Shown: positions 44,560 to 54,322 of the stretch, piece by piece | Layout of the letters: each line of letters begins with the position of its first letter | Position numbering within the stretch: position 1 is the stretch's first letter | Assembly (NCBI GenBank): GCA_012523035.1 | Contig: JAAYJH010000089.1 | Span: 1 to 54,578, forward strand | Reading direction: 5' to 3' | Source of the DNA: Fibrobacter sp. | Lineage (GTDB): Bacteria; Fibrobacterota; Fibrobacteria; Fibrobacterales; Fibrobacteraceae | Length of the DNA: 54,578 bases | Notes under the pieces: model-generated | What the model saw: only the letters and a program-made list of their open reading frames with translations | What the model was told of the DNA's origin: nothing | Databases searched by the model: none | Made by a program: the position numbers and the translations under genes

Positions 44560-44745
44560 AAAAAAAGGGTAAACTCACCAAAAGCTTAGTTCGATTTTTA
44601 ACTCTGTACATTAAAAGCCTTTAGTTCTACATTTTTAACGACTACGCTTTTAAATTAGAAAAAAACTGCTATATTTTAAGCATAAAAATGATTTTTTTTC
44701 AAGTTTTACACAAGGTGTGAGCAAAAGCTACAATAATTATACAAT

Positions 44746-46437
44746 ATGAAACTTTCTCGTTACTTTTTTACGACCATCCGCGAAACGCCAAGCGATGCTT
44801 CAACTTCTAGTCATATTTTTTTGATTCGAGGTGGATACATTAAAGCCCTGTCTACAGGTATTTATAGTTTTTTGCCTATGGGGCTTCGAGTGATGCAAAA
44901 ATTGGAAACACTCATCCGAAAAGAAATGAACAATATCGGTGGGCTAGAGGTGGATCTTCCCGTGGTGCAAACCAAAGAATTATGGCAAGAATCCAATCGA
45001 TATTCTGATATTGGCGAAGAATTGCTGAGATTTAAAGACCGTAACGAACACCCTATGGTGCTAGCGATGACTCACGAAGAAGCAGTCACAGATATGGCCC
45101 GCTATGTGCTTTCGAGCTACAAACAGCTTCCATTTATGCTTTATCAATTTAAGGTGAAGTATAGGGATGAAGCCCGTGCCAGAGGTGGACTGATTCGAGT
45201 CAGAGAGTTTTTGATGAAAGACGCTTATAGCTTTCACTCCTCGTCTGAAAGTTTGGATATACATTATAAAGAACAATACGATGCCTATATCCGTATTTTT
45301 AATGCGGTGGGGATAGAACCTATTGTGGTAGAATCAGATACCGGTATTATGGGTGGAAAGATTGCCCATGAATTTATGTTGAACACCCCTATCGGTGAAG
45401 ATTATTTGATTTTATGCGACAAATGTGGTTATCAAGCCAATCGAGAAATTGCTCTTTTTAAAACGAATCCCTATCGTGGAAACGAGAAAGCAGAACTAAA
45501 AAAGGTCCATACCCCTCATAAAACCAGTATAGAAGAAGTCTCCGAATTCTTAAATGTGCCTGCCAATTCTACCGCTAAATGTGTGTTTTTTGAAAATGAT
45601 TCCACTTTAATTACTGTGGTAGTGCCAGGACATCTAGATGTTTCTGAGATTAAATTGAAAAACATTTTAAAAACTTCGGAATTGCTACCAGCCGAAGATG
45701 AGCTTATTTTGGCTTCTGGAATGGTGCCTGGTTATGCAAGCCCCATAAACTCTAAAAACACTAGAGTCTTTATAGACAAAAACATTGTAGATGCAAGTGA
45801 CCTTGTCATTGGTGCAAATGAAACGGATTATCACTATATGCACTGCACTCCTAAAAGAGATTTTGAAAACTACGAAGTCGCCGATATTGCCGAAGCGAGT
45901 GCTCTTTGTTTGTGCTATCAATGCGATCATCCCCTCACAGAAACCCGTGGCATTGAACTAGGGAATATATTTAAATTGGGAACCAAGTTTTCAGAAAGTA
46001 TGAAAGCAATGTATTTGGACGAGCAAGGGAAATCCAAGGCTGCTGTGATGGGTTGTTATGGTATTGGAGTGGGCCGCCTCATGGCTAGCGTGATTGAAAA
46101 TTCACATGACGATTATGGACCTATTTGGCCCAAGAACATCGCTCCTTTTCAAGTGGAAATTGTGAGTATCGGGAAAGATGCTCCCGTTTTAGACGCGGCA
46201 GAAAAGCTCTACAATGAGTTGCTCCAGCAAGGTTTTGAAGTGCTTTTGGATGACCGAGATGAAAGACCTGGAGTCAAATTTAAAGACGCAGACCTTTGGG
46301 GCATTCCTGTGAGGATTGCCATCAGTAAAAAGACTCTCGAAAATGAACAGGTGGAGTGGAAACTTCGCAGTGAAAAGTCTTTTGAATTGATCTCACTCCA
46401 TGATGTTTTAGCACAGCTTAAAGATTTTTATGCCTAA
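44746..46437 (+). CDS. proS: Proline--tRNA ligase
   Basis: A 563-residue bacterial-type ProRS, the length of the form with an internal editing domain. Class II motifs are visible: motif 1 around LPMGLRVMQKLE, motif 2 YRDEARARGGLIRVREFLMKDAYSFH, and motif 3 CYGIGVGRLMASVIE. The editing insert (about 225-390) has TAKCVFFEN and the GTAD-like region. C-terminal anticodon-binding domain VLLDDRDERPGVKFKDADLWGIPVRI. Overlaps the thioesterase gene by 8 bases. Confidence 0.97.
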   Translation: MKLSRYFFTTIRETPSDASTSSHIFLIRGGYIKALSTGIYSFLPMGLRVMQKLETLIRKEMNNIGGLEVDLPVVQTKELWQESNRYSDIGEELLRFKDRNEHPMVLAMTHEEAVTDMARYVLSSYKQLPFMLYQFKVKYRDEARARGGLIRVREFLMKDAYSFHSSSESLDIHYKEQYDAYIRIFNAVGIEPIVVESDTGIMGGKIAHEFMLNTPIGEDYLILCDKCGYQANREIALFKTNPYRGNEKAELKKVHTPHKTSIEEVSEFLNVPANSTAKCVFFENDSTLITVVVPGHLDVSEIKLKNILKTSELLPAEDELILASGMVPGYASPINSKNTRVFIDKNIVDASDLVIGANETDYHYMHCTPKRDFENYEVADIAEASALCLCYQCDHPLTETRGIELGNIFKLGTKFSESMKAMYLDEQGKSKAAVMGCYGIGVGRLMASVIENSHDDYGPIWPKNIAPFQVEIVSIGKDAPVLDAAEKLYNELLQQGFEVLLDDRDERPGVKFKDADLWGIPVRIAISKKTLENEQVEWKLRSEKSFELISLHDVLAQLKDFYA

Positions 46438-46918
46438 CAAAGACAAGATAGAAGCAAAAACAGTGCAAGAGTCTATGGTAGAATCTACCGATATCGTGCA
46501 CCCTAGTGATAGCAATTCATATGGTTTTTTGTTTGGAGGGCACCTAGTTTCATTGATGGATAAAGTCGCTTGTACTGCGGCTTTTAAGCATTCAGAGTCT
46601 AAAGTCACCACAGTTTCTATTGATGGGATCCATTTTTTAAGACCCGCACCGGTAGGAACCGTGCTCACCATTCGGGCTTCGGTGAATCGTAGCTTTAATT
46701 CTTCTATGGAAATAGGTTTGTCGGTGAGCGCATGGAAACCAGGGCAAAAAAGTGAAGCCATCTGCAGAGCTTATATGACTTTTGTCGCCATCGATGACCA
46801 AGGCTTGCCACAAAAAGTACCTGCCATTATTCCAGAGACTCCAGATCAAATTCGTCGTTATAACAATGCAGAAATTCGTAGAAAAACACGATTAGAGCTA
46901 AAAGAAAAACTCTTGTAA
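46430..46918 (+). CDS. Hotdog-fold acyl-CoA thioesterase
   Basis: A 162-residue acyl-CoA hydrolase of the YciA/BACH hotdog group. SNSYGFLFGGHLVSLMDKVACTAAFKH (about 26-50) gives the conserved GG and catalytic Asp, VTTVSIDGIHFLRPAPVG the second strand and Val/Gly motif, and CRAYMTFVAID the last strand. It may clear excess acyl-CoA. Overlaps proS by 8 bases, which looks like coupling of transcription rather than of function. Confidence 0.88.
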   Translation: MPNKDKIEAKTVQESMVESTDIVHPSDSNSYGFLFGGHLVSLMDKVACTAAFKHSESKVTTVSIDGIHFLRPAPVGTVLTIRASVNRSFNSSMEIGLSVSAWKPGQKSEAICRAYMTFVAIDDQGLPQKVPAIIPETPDQIRRYNNAEIRRKTRLELKEKLL

Positions 46919-47065
46919 GCTCTATGAATTTAGGTGGAGTGTTTTACTTCTACCTTCGGCTTGTTTGCATGTGAAACATGATGAACTTATGCTTGTTTAC
47001 AATACACCCCATTTTATTATTTGAATCGCCTTTTTTATATAAGATTTTGTTTCTAATATTGACAC

Positions 47066-48391
47066 ATGAAAGTTAAAGACAGGTCTCTTCTTAGTTTATC
47101 TTGGCCACTGATCCTCACTTTTGGTGTGGGGATGTTTCAGCCGATTATGGATAGCTGGTTTTTATCTAGAACTTCAGAAATTGCGGCAGCGGGTGTGGGA
47201 GCAGTGCTTCCTATCTTAGGGGCTTTGTTTATGGCTATCCAAGCTTTTTCTCAAGCCGGGGCAAGCATCGCTTCACAATATATTGGAGGTAACTACAATA
47301 GACACGCCCGAGTGACCCAAACTATGGTGATTCTTGGCAGTTTTTTACTTGGTATTAGCATCACTTTATTGGTGGTTCCCTTATCGGGAACTATTGCACA
47401 ATGGATTGGTTTAGAAAAACAGCCTGCAGCTTATGCTAAGGAATTTTTGTTAGTCACTGCCTTTGGTTTTGCGTTTAGGTCTTTGCAAACCACTTATACT
47501 GCCCTCATTGCAACTCACGGACTTACTATTTGGAATTTAGTTGGAAATATCATCACCATTGTAGTGAATGCGTTTTTAAATTTTGTGTTTTTAGATGGTT
47601 GGTTTGGACTTCCTTCTTTGGGAGTCACAGGAGTGGCTCTTGCTACTGCTATATCGTGGTTGGTGGCAGCTCTTTTTTTGGGATTGATTTTTAAATACAA
47701 GCTAAAACACAAAACTAAAAGAAGCGATTTCAAGCGAATTCGAGTGATTTTACCAGATTGGATACGGATTGGACTCCCTGCTTCTGCAGAGCCTTTTAGT
47801 TTTCAACTTTTTCAAATTTTTATCACCGCTATGGTCGTTCATTTAGGGACTTTGGCAATGACTGCACGAGTTTTTGCTGCAAACTTTGCTGCTTTAGCCG
47901 TGATTTTAAGCGTGGGATTGGGGAGTGGCAATCAAATTTTAGTGGCTCATTTGGTGGGAGCAAAAGATTATAAAAAAGCCAATCGCCGATTGCATCAAAG
48001 TCTATTTATCAGTAGTGCTGGAGCATTGCTCATTGCACTTTTGGTGGCATTTACAGGTTCTACATTGATTCAATTTTTCACTCTTAATGAAGAAGTCATT
48101 CAGTTGGGAGTACTTTGTCTTTGGTGTGATGTGATGGTCCAACCATTTAAAGCCGCCAATATAGTGCTTACTAATTCATTAAGGGCCTCTGGAGACTCCA
48201 TGTTCCCTGCTGTAGTAGGCTCAGCAATGATGTGGACACTTGGAGTGGGCAGTGCTTTATTTTTGGCTTTTGTACTAGATTTAGGCTTAGCTGGACTCTG
48301 GCTGGGCATGGCAGCAGATGAATTTTACCGTTCTATAGTGAATTATATTCGATGGAATCGAGGAAAATGGAAATCTACGGGTGTCATGTGA
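47066..48391 (+). CDS. MATE-family efflux transporter
   Basis: A 441-residue membrane protein with 12 predicted membrane segments in two pseudo-symmetric halves. Each half starts with the MATE pattern: SLSWPLILTFGVGMFQPIMDSWFLSR, and PDWIRIGLPASAEPFSFQLFQIFITAMVVHLG. SQAGASIASQYIGG and GSGNQILVAHLVGA are the matching second motifs. Exports cationic drugs or metabolites using an ion gradient; substrate unknown. Its own promoter region lies in 46919-47065. Confidence 0.92.
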   Translation: MKVKDRSLLSLSWPLILTFGVGMFQPIMDSWFLSRTSEIAAAGVGAVLPILGALFMAIQAFSQAGASIASQYIGGNYNRHARVTQTMVILGSFLLGISITLLVVPLSGTIAQWIGLEKQPAAYAKEFLLVTAFGFAFRSLQTTYTALIATHGLTIWNLVGNIITIVVNAFLNFVFLDGWFGLPSLGVTGVALATAISWLVAALFLGLIFKYKLKHKTKRSDFKRIRVILPDWIRIGLPASAEPFSFQLFQIFITAMVVHLGTLAMTARVFAANFAALAVILSVGLGSGNQILVAHLVGAKDYKKANRRLHQSLFISSAGALLIALLVAFTGSTLIQFFTLNEEVIQLGVLCLWCDVMVQPFKAANIVLTNSLRASGDSMFPAVVGSAMMWTLGVGSALFLAFVLDLGLAGLWLGMAADEFYRSIVNYIRWNRGKWKSTGVM

Positions 48392-48415
48392 GCTCCATTT
48401 TTCTAAATTGGTGTT

Positions 48416-50284
48416 ATGGCATTTTATAATGATGATGTGATACAACAATTAAAAGCTCATACAGATATATCAGTGATCGTAGAACGATTTGTCCCACTCA
48501 AAAAATCAGGCCCCAGTCGATATATAGGTAAATGCCCTTTTCACGATGATCGCTCCCCTTCGATGAGCGTAAACCCTCAAATGGGAATATACAAATGCTT
48601 TGCTTGTGGGGCAGGGGGTGATGTTTTAAAGTTCATCATGGAGCACGAAAAAATGGATTTCAAGGCCGCTGTAGAATGGGTGGCCTCAGAAACCAACTTC
48701 CCTTTACCAAGCCTTCAATATCAAGAAAACCCTGAAAAACTAGAAGAAAGGTCTTTGGTTCGAGAATTGAACGAGCTGGCTTGCACTTGGTTTGAAGAAC
48801 AACTATCGCTCAATAATAATGCTTTAAACTATCTTTTAAAAAGAAATATCTCTTTAGAAACCCGACAAAAGCTTCGGATTGGCTATGCACCTAATTCACC
48901 CAATAATTTTATTTCATTAGCTTCTAAAAAAGGTTTTTCTCCCAAAGATATTGTCCAAGCAGGCCTTGCTGTCGAGAAACAGCACGGTGGTTTTATGGAT
49001 AAGTTTAGGGATCGATTGATGATTCCTATACATAATTTGACTGGAATGGTGGTGGCGTTTGGCGGTCGAAGCATGCAAGAAAACACCAAAGGTCCTAAAT
49101 ACATGAACAGTCCAGAAACTGTCCTATACACCAAAAGCGACATTTTGTATGGTCTGAATCACAGTAAAAACTTCATTTCTAAAGAAAATGCAGCTATCTT
49201 GGTCGAAGGCTATTTTGATTTTATTTCTCTGTATCAAGCTGGAATCCAAAATGTGGTGGCTGTTTCGGGCACAGCCCTTACCGAAAACCACGCTAAAATA
49301 CTCTCTCGATACGCACAAACCGCTTATTTGGTCTTTGACAGCGACGAAGCAGGGAAAAAGGCTACTCAACGAAGCTTAGAAATTTTACTCCCAACGAACA
49401 CCAACCCCAAAATTTTAAGCTTAAAAAGTCCCACTGGCGAAAAAATAGACCCAGATACTTTTATTCAAGAACACGGTGTAGAAAACTTTCAAAAAGAGCT
49501 TTCACATGCAGTAGATTGGTTAAATTATTTGGGAATAGAAATGGACACAAGCTCCATTGAAAACAAGGCCTCTTTTATAAGCTATGCAAAATCCTTAATT
49601 GCAAGCATCAAAAATAAAGAACTTCAAATTCAATACTTAAATTTAATTGCTGAACGCTTTAACACCAACACTTCTTTGGCCCAAATTAAACCTATAGACC
49701 ATTCTAAAAAAAGAACTTGGCAAGCAGAAAATAATACAAAAGAAGCCCCTATTTCAATCCCATGGCATTTGATCTCTGGTATCGAACTTAGGTTTATTAA
49801 TTTATTGTTAAAAAACAAAAATCTATGGGGACTCACCGCCGAGTTCTTTAGCTTAGAGTTTATTGCACAAAATATAAGTTTACTGGAATCCCCTTTGTTA
49901 GAAGAATTACTTGGAAACGCATTGAGCTTATACGGAGAATCTAAAAGCATTGATTTAAAAATACTTTATAGTATTTCTAATCCGCCCCTCCCCACCCTTT
50001 TAGAAGATTTACCCGAAGAATTATGGGAGGCCCAAAGTGCTCAAAAAGAATTTTTAGACACCCTTTTATACCTAATTAAAAGAAAATCCGAAGAATTTTC
50101 ACTTTCTTTAAAACAAAAAGAGGATGAAGAATCTACATTGTTACGATTAAAAATTATTTCTTTTTCTAAAGAACAGCAAAAATTGCTTCAACAAAACAAC
50201 CTTGCTCAAATCGATGAAAGCTCTCTCTTTCAGAAAATTTTAGAAAATAGAAATAAACTTGTCGAATTTCATATGAATTTATAA
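48416..50284 (+). CDS. dnaG: DNA primase
   Basis: A 622-residue DnaG. The CHC2-type zinc finger is Cys40-x2-His43-x17-Cys61-x2-Cys64 (CPFHDDRSPSMS ... KCFACGAGGD). The RNA polymerase core has KFRDRLMIPIHN and VAFGGR, and the TOPRIM residues are in ILVEGYFDFISLYQAG (near 263) and VFDSDEAGKKA (near 308). The C-terminal helicase-binding part is weakly conserved, as usual. It is not in the common rpsU-dnaG-rpoD order here; it precedes sufC. Confidence 0.96.
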   Translation: MAFYNDDVIQQLKAHTDISVIVERFVPLKKSGPSRYIGKCPFHDDRSPSMSVNPQMGIYKCFACGAGGDVLKFIMEHEKMDFKAAVEWVASETNFPLPSLQYQENPEKLEERSLVRELNELACTWFEEQLSLNNNALNYLLKRNISLETRQKLRIGYAPNSPNNFISLASKKGFSPKDIVQAGLAVEKQHGGFMDKFRDRLMIPIHNLTGMVVAFGGRSMQENTKGPKYMNSPETVLYTKSDILYGLNHSKNFISKENAAILVEGYFDFISLYQAGIQNVVAVSGTALTENHAKILSRYAQTAYLVFDSDEAGKKATQRSLEILLPTNTNPKILSLKSPTGEKIDPDTFIQEHGVENFQKELSHAVDWLNYLGIEMDTSSIENKASFISYAKSLIASIKNKELQIQYLNLIAERFNTNTSLAQIKPIDHSKKRTWQAENNTKEAPISIPWHLISGIELRFINLLLKNKNLWGLTAEFFSLEFIAQNISLLESPLLEELLGNALSLYGESKSIDLKILYSISNPPLPTLLEDLPEELWEAQSAQKEFLDTLLYLIKRKSEEFSLSLKQKEDEESTLLRLKIISFSKEQQKLLQQNNLAQIDESSLFQKILENRNKLVEFHMNL

Positions 50285-50305
50285 AGATAGGACATTGGAG
50301 AAATT

Positions 50306-51055
50306 ATGTTATCCATTCAAAATTTACACGCTGCTTTAGAAGACGGTACCCCTATACTCAAAGGAATCGACCTTCAAGTTCGACCTGGAGAAATCCACGC
50401 CATCATGGGACCCAACGGATCTGGAAAAAGCACACTCTTAAAAGCCATTAGTGGACACCCTGCTTATCAAATAACAGAGGGTGCAGTGATTCTCGAAGGA
50501 GAAAATCTATTAGACTTAGAAATAAACCAAAGGGCAAACAAAGGGCTTTTTGTAGGCATGCAATACCCCATCGAAATTCCTGGCGTCAACAACTTAGAGT
50601 TTTTGCGTTTAGCTTTAGATTCTAAGCGATCTTTTTTGGGACTCGGCCCCATTCAAGAAGATGAGTTTTTAAAACTTATCGAAACACACACTCAAAACTT
50701 AGAAATGGATCCACATTATATAGAACGAGGAGTGAACGAAGGATTTTCTGGCGGTGAAAAAAAGAGAAACGAAATCTTACAAATGGCTATTTTAGACCCT
50801 AAAGTGAGTTGCCTAGACGAAACAGATTCAGGCTTAGACATCGATGCACTGCGTATAGTGGCTCGCGGCATCAACAACTTAATGACTCCAAGCAAAGCCG
50901 TTATTTTGGTGACTCATTACCAGCGTTTATTAGATTATGTGAAGCCCGATTTTGTACATGTATTAAGAAATGGTAAAATAGTGAAAAGTGGCAGTGCAGA
51001 CCTTGCATTAACTCTTGAAAAACAAGGTTATGACTGGCTTGAGGAGGCCCAATGA
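50306..51055 (+). CDS. sufC: Fe-S cluster assembly ATPase SufC
   Basis: A 249-residue ABC-type ATPase of the SUF system. Walker A GPNGSGKST (35-43), the SufC-type GMQYPIEIPGV Q-loop, signature FSGGEKKRNEIL (with the SufC Lys-Lys-Arg-Asn variant) and CLDETDSGLDIDALR with the SufC-specific Asp-Ser-Gly-Leu-Asp. It powers Fe-S scaffold assembly with SufB/SufD. GGAG lies 6 bases before the start. It overlaps sufD by 4 bases. Confidence 0.95.
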   Translation: MLSIQNLHAALEDGTPILKGIDLQVRPGEIHAIMGPNGSGKSTLLKAISGHPAYQITEGAVILEGENLLDLEINQRANKGLFVGMQYPIEIPGVNNLEFLRLALDSKRSFLGLGPIQEDEFLKLIETHTQNLEMDPHYIERGVNEGFSGGEKKRNEILQMAILDPKVSCLDETDSGLDIDALRIVARGINNLMTPSKAVILVTHYQRLLDYVKPDFVHVLRNGKIVKSGSADLALTLEKQGYDWLEEAQ

Positions 51056-52053
51056 GTATTTCAGAAAAAGCCTACCATCAATTTCTAAAATTAGGCATTC
51101 CAAAATCCAGAAATGATGCTTGGATATACTTCCCAACTTCTAAACTTCAAAATCTAAACACTTTAACTCCACTTCAAAATAACATAGAAGCCTTGGGTTT
51201 TGATTTAGGTATAGAGACAGAAAAAAATATAGCCGCTTTAATTCCATTATTTCAAAGCGATAAAACTTTTGTAAAAACCATAGACAAAGATGAAATCGCC
51301 ATTCTCAAGCCCAAGACAGCTATTGCACACTCCCTATTTCACATCCAAAACAAGGCCTCTGTTTCCTTTGAACTTTTAAACTTTCAAGGATCAAGCTCCT
51401 TGCAAGCAGAGCGGTTAGATTTTTTTCTAGAAGAAGACACCAAATTAGAACTGTTTTTTGCTCCCGAAGGACTGAGCTCTGAATTAGCCTTTAAACACAT
51501 TCGAGTTTTTGCTAAAGCTGGAGCCAGTGTTCAAATTTTAGGCCTTCAAAAAAGTATAGGGACTTACCGTTATAGCTTTGATGTAATTTTAGAAGAAAGC
51601 AAGAGTCTTGCTAATTTTAGGCTTCTAAACTTATTAAATAAAAACACAGAGGCACACTACTATTTAAATATATATCAAAATGCTCCAGACACTTGGAGTC
51701 ATCAATTAGTCAAAAACATCCTCTACGATAAAACCCATGTTGCATACGAAGGGGCCGTACATATCGCTCCAAATTGCCCTCAAGCAAACTCGGACCAACT
51801 GATTAACAGCATATTATTTTCAGATGAATCTAAAGTTTCAATAAAGCCTGTTCTTAAAATTTATCACGACGATGTTTCTTGCACCCATGGAAACACTTGT
51901 GGTGAGCTGGATAAAGACACTTTGTATTATTTGCAAGCTAGGGGAATCGATCTCAACACCTCAAAAAAGATTTTAATCCAAAGTTTTATGGCAAGTACAT
52001 TTGAAGGACTAGAAAAAACTCATGCTTTAAAACAAATCCTCAAAAAGCTTTAA
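51052..52053 (+). CDS. sufD: SufB/SufD-family Fe-S scaffold subunit
   Basis: A 333-residue SufBD-family protein, shorter than E. coli SufD (423). The right-handed beta-helix ends in KPVLKIYHDDVSCTHGNTCGELD, then LYYLQARGIDLNTSKKILIQSFM, which is the SufD-like form of the core (DDVxCxHG). The N-terminal helix domain is short. No SufB partner, SufS or SufU is next to it: the order is dnaG-sufC-sufD. It could be a SufD with SufB elsewhere, or the single SufBD of a minimal two-gene system. Confidence 0.82.
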   Translation: MSISEKAYHQFLKLGIPKSRNDAWIYFPTSKLQNLNTLTPLQNNIEALGFDLGIETEKNIAALIPLFQSDKTFVKTIDKDEIAILKPKTAIAHSLFHIQNKASVSFELLNFQGSSSLQAERLDFFLEEDTKLELFFAPEGLSSELAFKHIRVFAKAGASVQILGLQKSIGTYRYSFDVILEESKSLANFRLLNLLNKNTEAHYYLNIYQNAPDTWSHQLVKNILYDKTHVAYEGAVHIAPNCPQANSDQLINSILFSDESKVSIKPVLKIYHDDVSCTHGNTCGELDKDTLYYLQARGIDLNTSKKILIQSFMASTFEGLEKTHALKQILKKL

Positions 52054-52068
52054 AAGAAAATTGTTTTT

Positions 52069-54003
52069 TTAATCCAAATTTTCTGGATTTGTTTCTTTTT
52101 TGTTTTGGTGTTCTTTTTCTTCGATATCTTCTAAAACTTTTTCAGTAATGACTTCTGTTGTTTCTTTGGCGATCAAAGCATTCGCTTGATCTGGAAGCCA
52201 GGGCTTTTCCAAATTAACTTCCCAAGAAACACTTTGAGAGCTTTGTTTTTCTGAATACTCTAAAAGCGACTCACCCAAAATCTCTCGGGCTCTATTTAAG
52301 GCCGCATCGATATTAGCGAGCACATTTTTTTCGCCAAGTTCATGCATCAAGCCAGAACGATTTAATGCAACTATAGGCTGAGCTTCTACTCCAGATAACA
52401 ATAACTGTGTTCCAAAACCTCGTAATCGTTCTAACAAATCTTCTATCATTTGCAAACCACTAGCATCTATAGATTGTACCTGACGCATACGAAGGATTAA
52501 AACTCTAGGTTGTTTAGACTGTTGCTCTAAAGTTTCTTTAAACTTATCTACAGCTCCAAAAAACAAAGACCCAGAAATTTCAAAGACCTCAACTCCTTTG
52601 GGAATACTTCTGGAACTTAAATTGTAAAAATCATCTGAATCTTCATTGTTTTCATCATCTTTTAAAATACCACTCACAAAATCCACTTGGGAAACTTCGG
52701 ACATACGGTGAATAAAGAAAACAGCAGCCATCAAAAGCCCTACTTGAATAGCTACAGTCAAGTCTAACAAAATAGTGAGCGAAAAAGTAACTACTAAAAC
52801 ACTCACATCTCCTTTAGGTGCTTTAAATAATTTTATAAAACTTTTATAGCCCGACATATTAAAAGCCACTTGAAATAAAATTGCAGCCAGTGCAGCCATA
52901 GGAATCATCTCTGCGTATTTCCCCAAAACAAGCATAATCAAAAGTAGCACTAAAGCGTGAACCACTCCAGAAATAGGACTAAAAGCACCATTACGAATAT
53001 TCGTGGCTGTTCTTGCTATAGCTCCCGTCGCTGGAATCCCGCCAAAAATTGGACTGAAAATATTAGCAACACCTTGCCCTAATAACTCTGTATTAGACCT
53101 ATGCTTGTGTCCAGTCATACCATCGGCCACCACTGCACTTAGCAAAGACTCTATAGCACCCAGTATGGCAATAGTTAAAGCCGGTTGAAACATTTTTCGC
53201 ATCATTTCTAAACTGATATTTGGAAAAGACGGCATCGGAAAACCTGTAGGGATCTGGTTTTTTGAACCAATAGTAGCGATAGCCAATTTCTCATCTAAAT
53301 TAAAAATTTGAACCAAAGCTGTAGTCACAATAATAGCCACCAAAGAACCCGGAATTTTAGAACTGAATTTTGGCCAATAAATTAAAATAACCAGTGCCAG
53401 AAAACCAATTAAAAGAGAATAAACATTAATAGTTGAAATAACGCTTATATAAAGAGCTAGTTTTCCAAATGCTTCTACTGGCTCTTGAACACCATTGGGA
53501 AAGCTCAAACCTAAAAAATTAGGAATTTGGCCCAAAGCTATAATAATAGCAATCCCAGCCGTAAAACCCACAGTCACAGGGTATGGTATAAACTTAATAA
53601 TATTCCCAAACCTAGCAAAAGCGAAAATCACAAGCATCACCCCTGCCATTAAAGTAGCAGTAGCCAAACCATCGTAACCATGCTCTCGAACAATTCCAAA
53701 AACAATAACAATAAAAGCTCCCGTAGGCCCACCAATTTGAAAACGAGTCCCCCCTAAAACTGAAATCAGAAAACCAGCAATAATCGCTGTATATAAACCT
53801 TTTTCTGGACTGACTCCCGAAGCAATAGCAAAAGCAATAGCAAGAGGCAAAGCAAGCACACCCACAATAGTCCCAGACATCAAATCACTTAAAAAATTAT
53901 CTTTAGAATAACCTTTTTTTAAGGATTTATACAATTCCGGGGTATAATGTCCAGAAAAAACGCGTGTTTTTTTTATAAAATTAAAGAATTTAGACAGAAA
54001 CAT
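52069..54003 (-). CDS. SulP-family anion transporter with STAS domain
   Basis: A 644-residue SLC26/SulP transporter. Membrane core (about 25-430) with SDLMSGTIVGVLALPLAIAFAIASG, GPTGAFIV and GGIPATGAIARTATNIRNGA, then a cytoplasmic STAS domain (about 470-580: GVEVFEISGSLFFGAVDKF, RQVQSIDASGLQMIEDLL). The C-terminal 60 residues are acidic and probably disordered. It carries sulphate, bicarbonate or dicarboxylates; which is not readable. No neighbouring carbonic anhydrase. It converges on sufD with 15 bases between stops. Confidence 0.94.
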   Translation of the reverse strand: MFLSKFFNFIKKTRVFSGHYTPELYKSLKKGYSKDNFLSDLMSGTIVGVLALPLAIAFAIASGVSPEKGLYTAIIAGFLISVLGGTRFQIGGPTGAFIVIVFGIVREHGYDGLATATLMAGVMLVIFAFARFGNIIKFIPYPVTVGFTAGIAIIIALGQIPNFLGLSFPNGVQEPVEAFGKLALYISVISTINVYSLLIGFLALVILIYWPKFSSKIPGSLVAIIVTTALVQIFNLDEKLAIATIGSKNQIPTGFPMPSFPNISLEMMRKMFQPALTIAILGAIESLLSAVVADGMTGHKHRSNTELLGQGVANIFSPIFGGIPATGAIARTATNIRNGAFSPISGVVHALVLLLIMLVLGKYAEMIPMAALAAILFQVAFNMSGYKSFIKLFKAPKGDVSVLVVTFSLTILLDLTVAIQVGLLMAAVFFIHRMSEVSQVDFVSGILKDDENNEDSDDFYNLSSRSIPKGVEVFEISGSLFFGAVDKFKETLEQQSKQPRVLILRMRQVQSIDASGLQMIEDLLERLRGFGTQLLLSGVEAQPIVALNRSGLMHELGEKNVLANIDAALNRAREILGESLLEYSEKQSSQSVSWEVNLEKPWLPDQANALIAKETTEVITEKVLEDIEEKEHQNKKETNPENLD

Positions 54004-54322
54004 TTTTCTCTCAAATAAAAATTAAAACTAAGGCATGCGTAGAACAAACATAAAACAATCCAATATAATGCCAAAGAACTCCCTATGATCACCACAAATG
54101 TACTATAAAAAATCAATTTAGGAAAGGGGGAAACACTCCATTTTTAATCGCTCAGTCCTTTAAAGCACCCAAAAAACAACTTCTTCTTTATTAAAATAGG
54201 GGAAAGCCTTCCCCTGGTTTCGACCCCTTTGGGTTCTCCACCACCCCTTCTATTCCCATAAAATAAAACCAGAAAACAATGAAAATGGAGCGACTAATCT
54301 TTAAAGTAAAACAGTTGTTTCG
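54004..54322. other. Intergenic, no gene; one hairpin
   Basis: AT-rich spacer upstream of the SulP gene with no credible ORF. AGGGGAA-AGCC-TTCCCCT (54198-54215) forms a seven-pair hairpin; only a weak T-rich stretch follows on the minus strand, so it may be a weak terminator for a minus-strand gene beyond the window edge. Confidence 0.45.
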
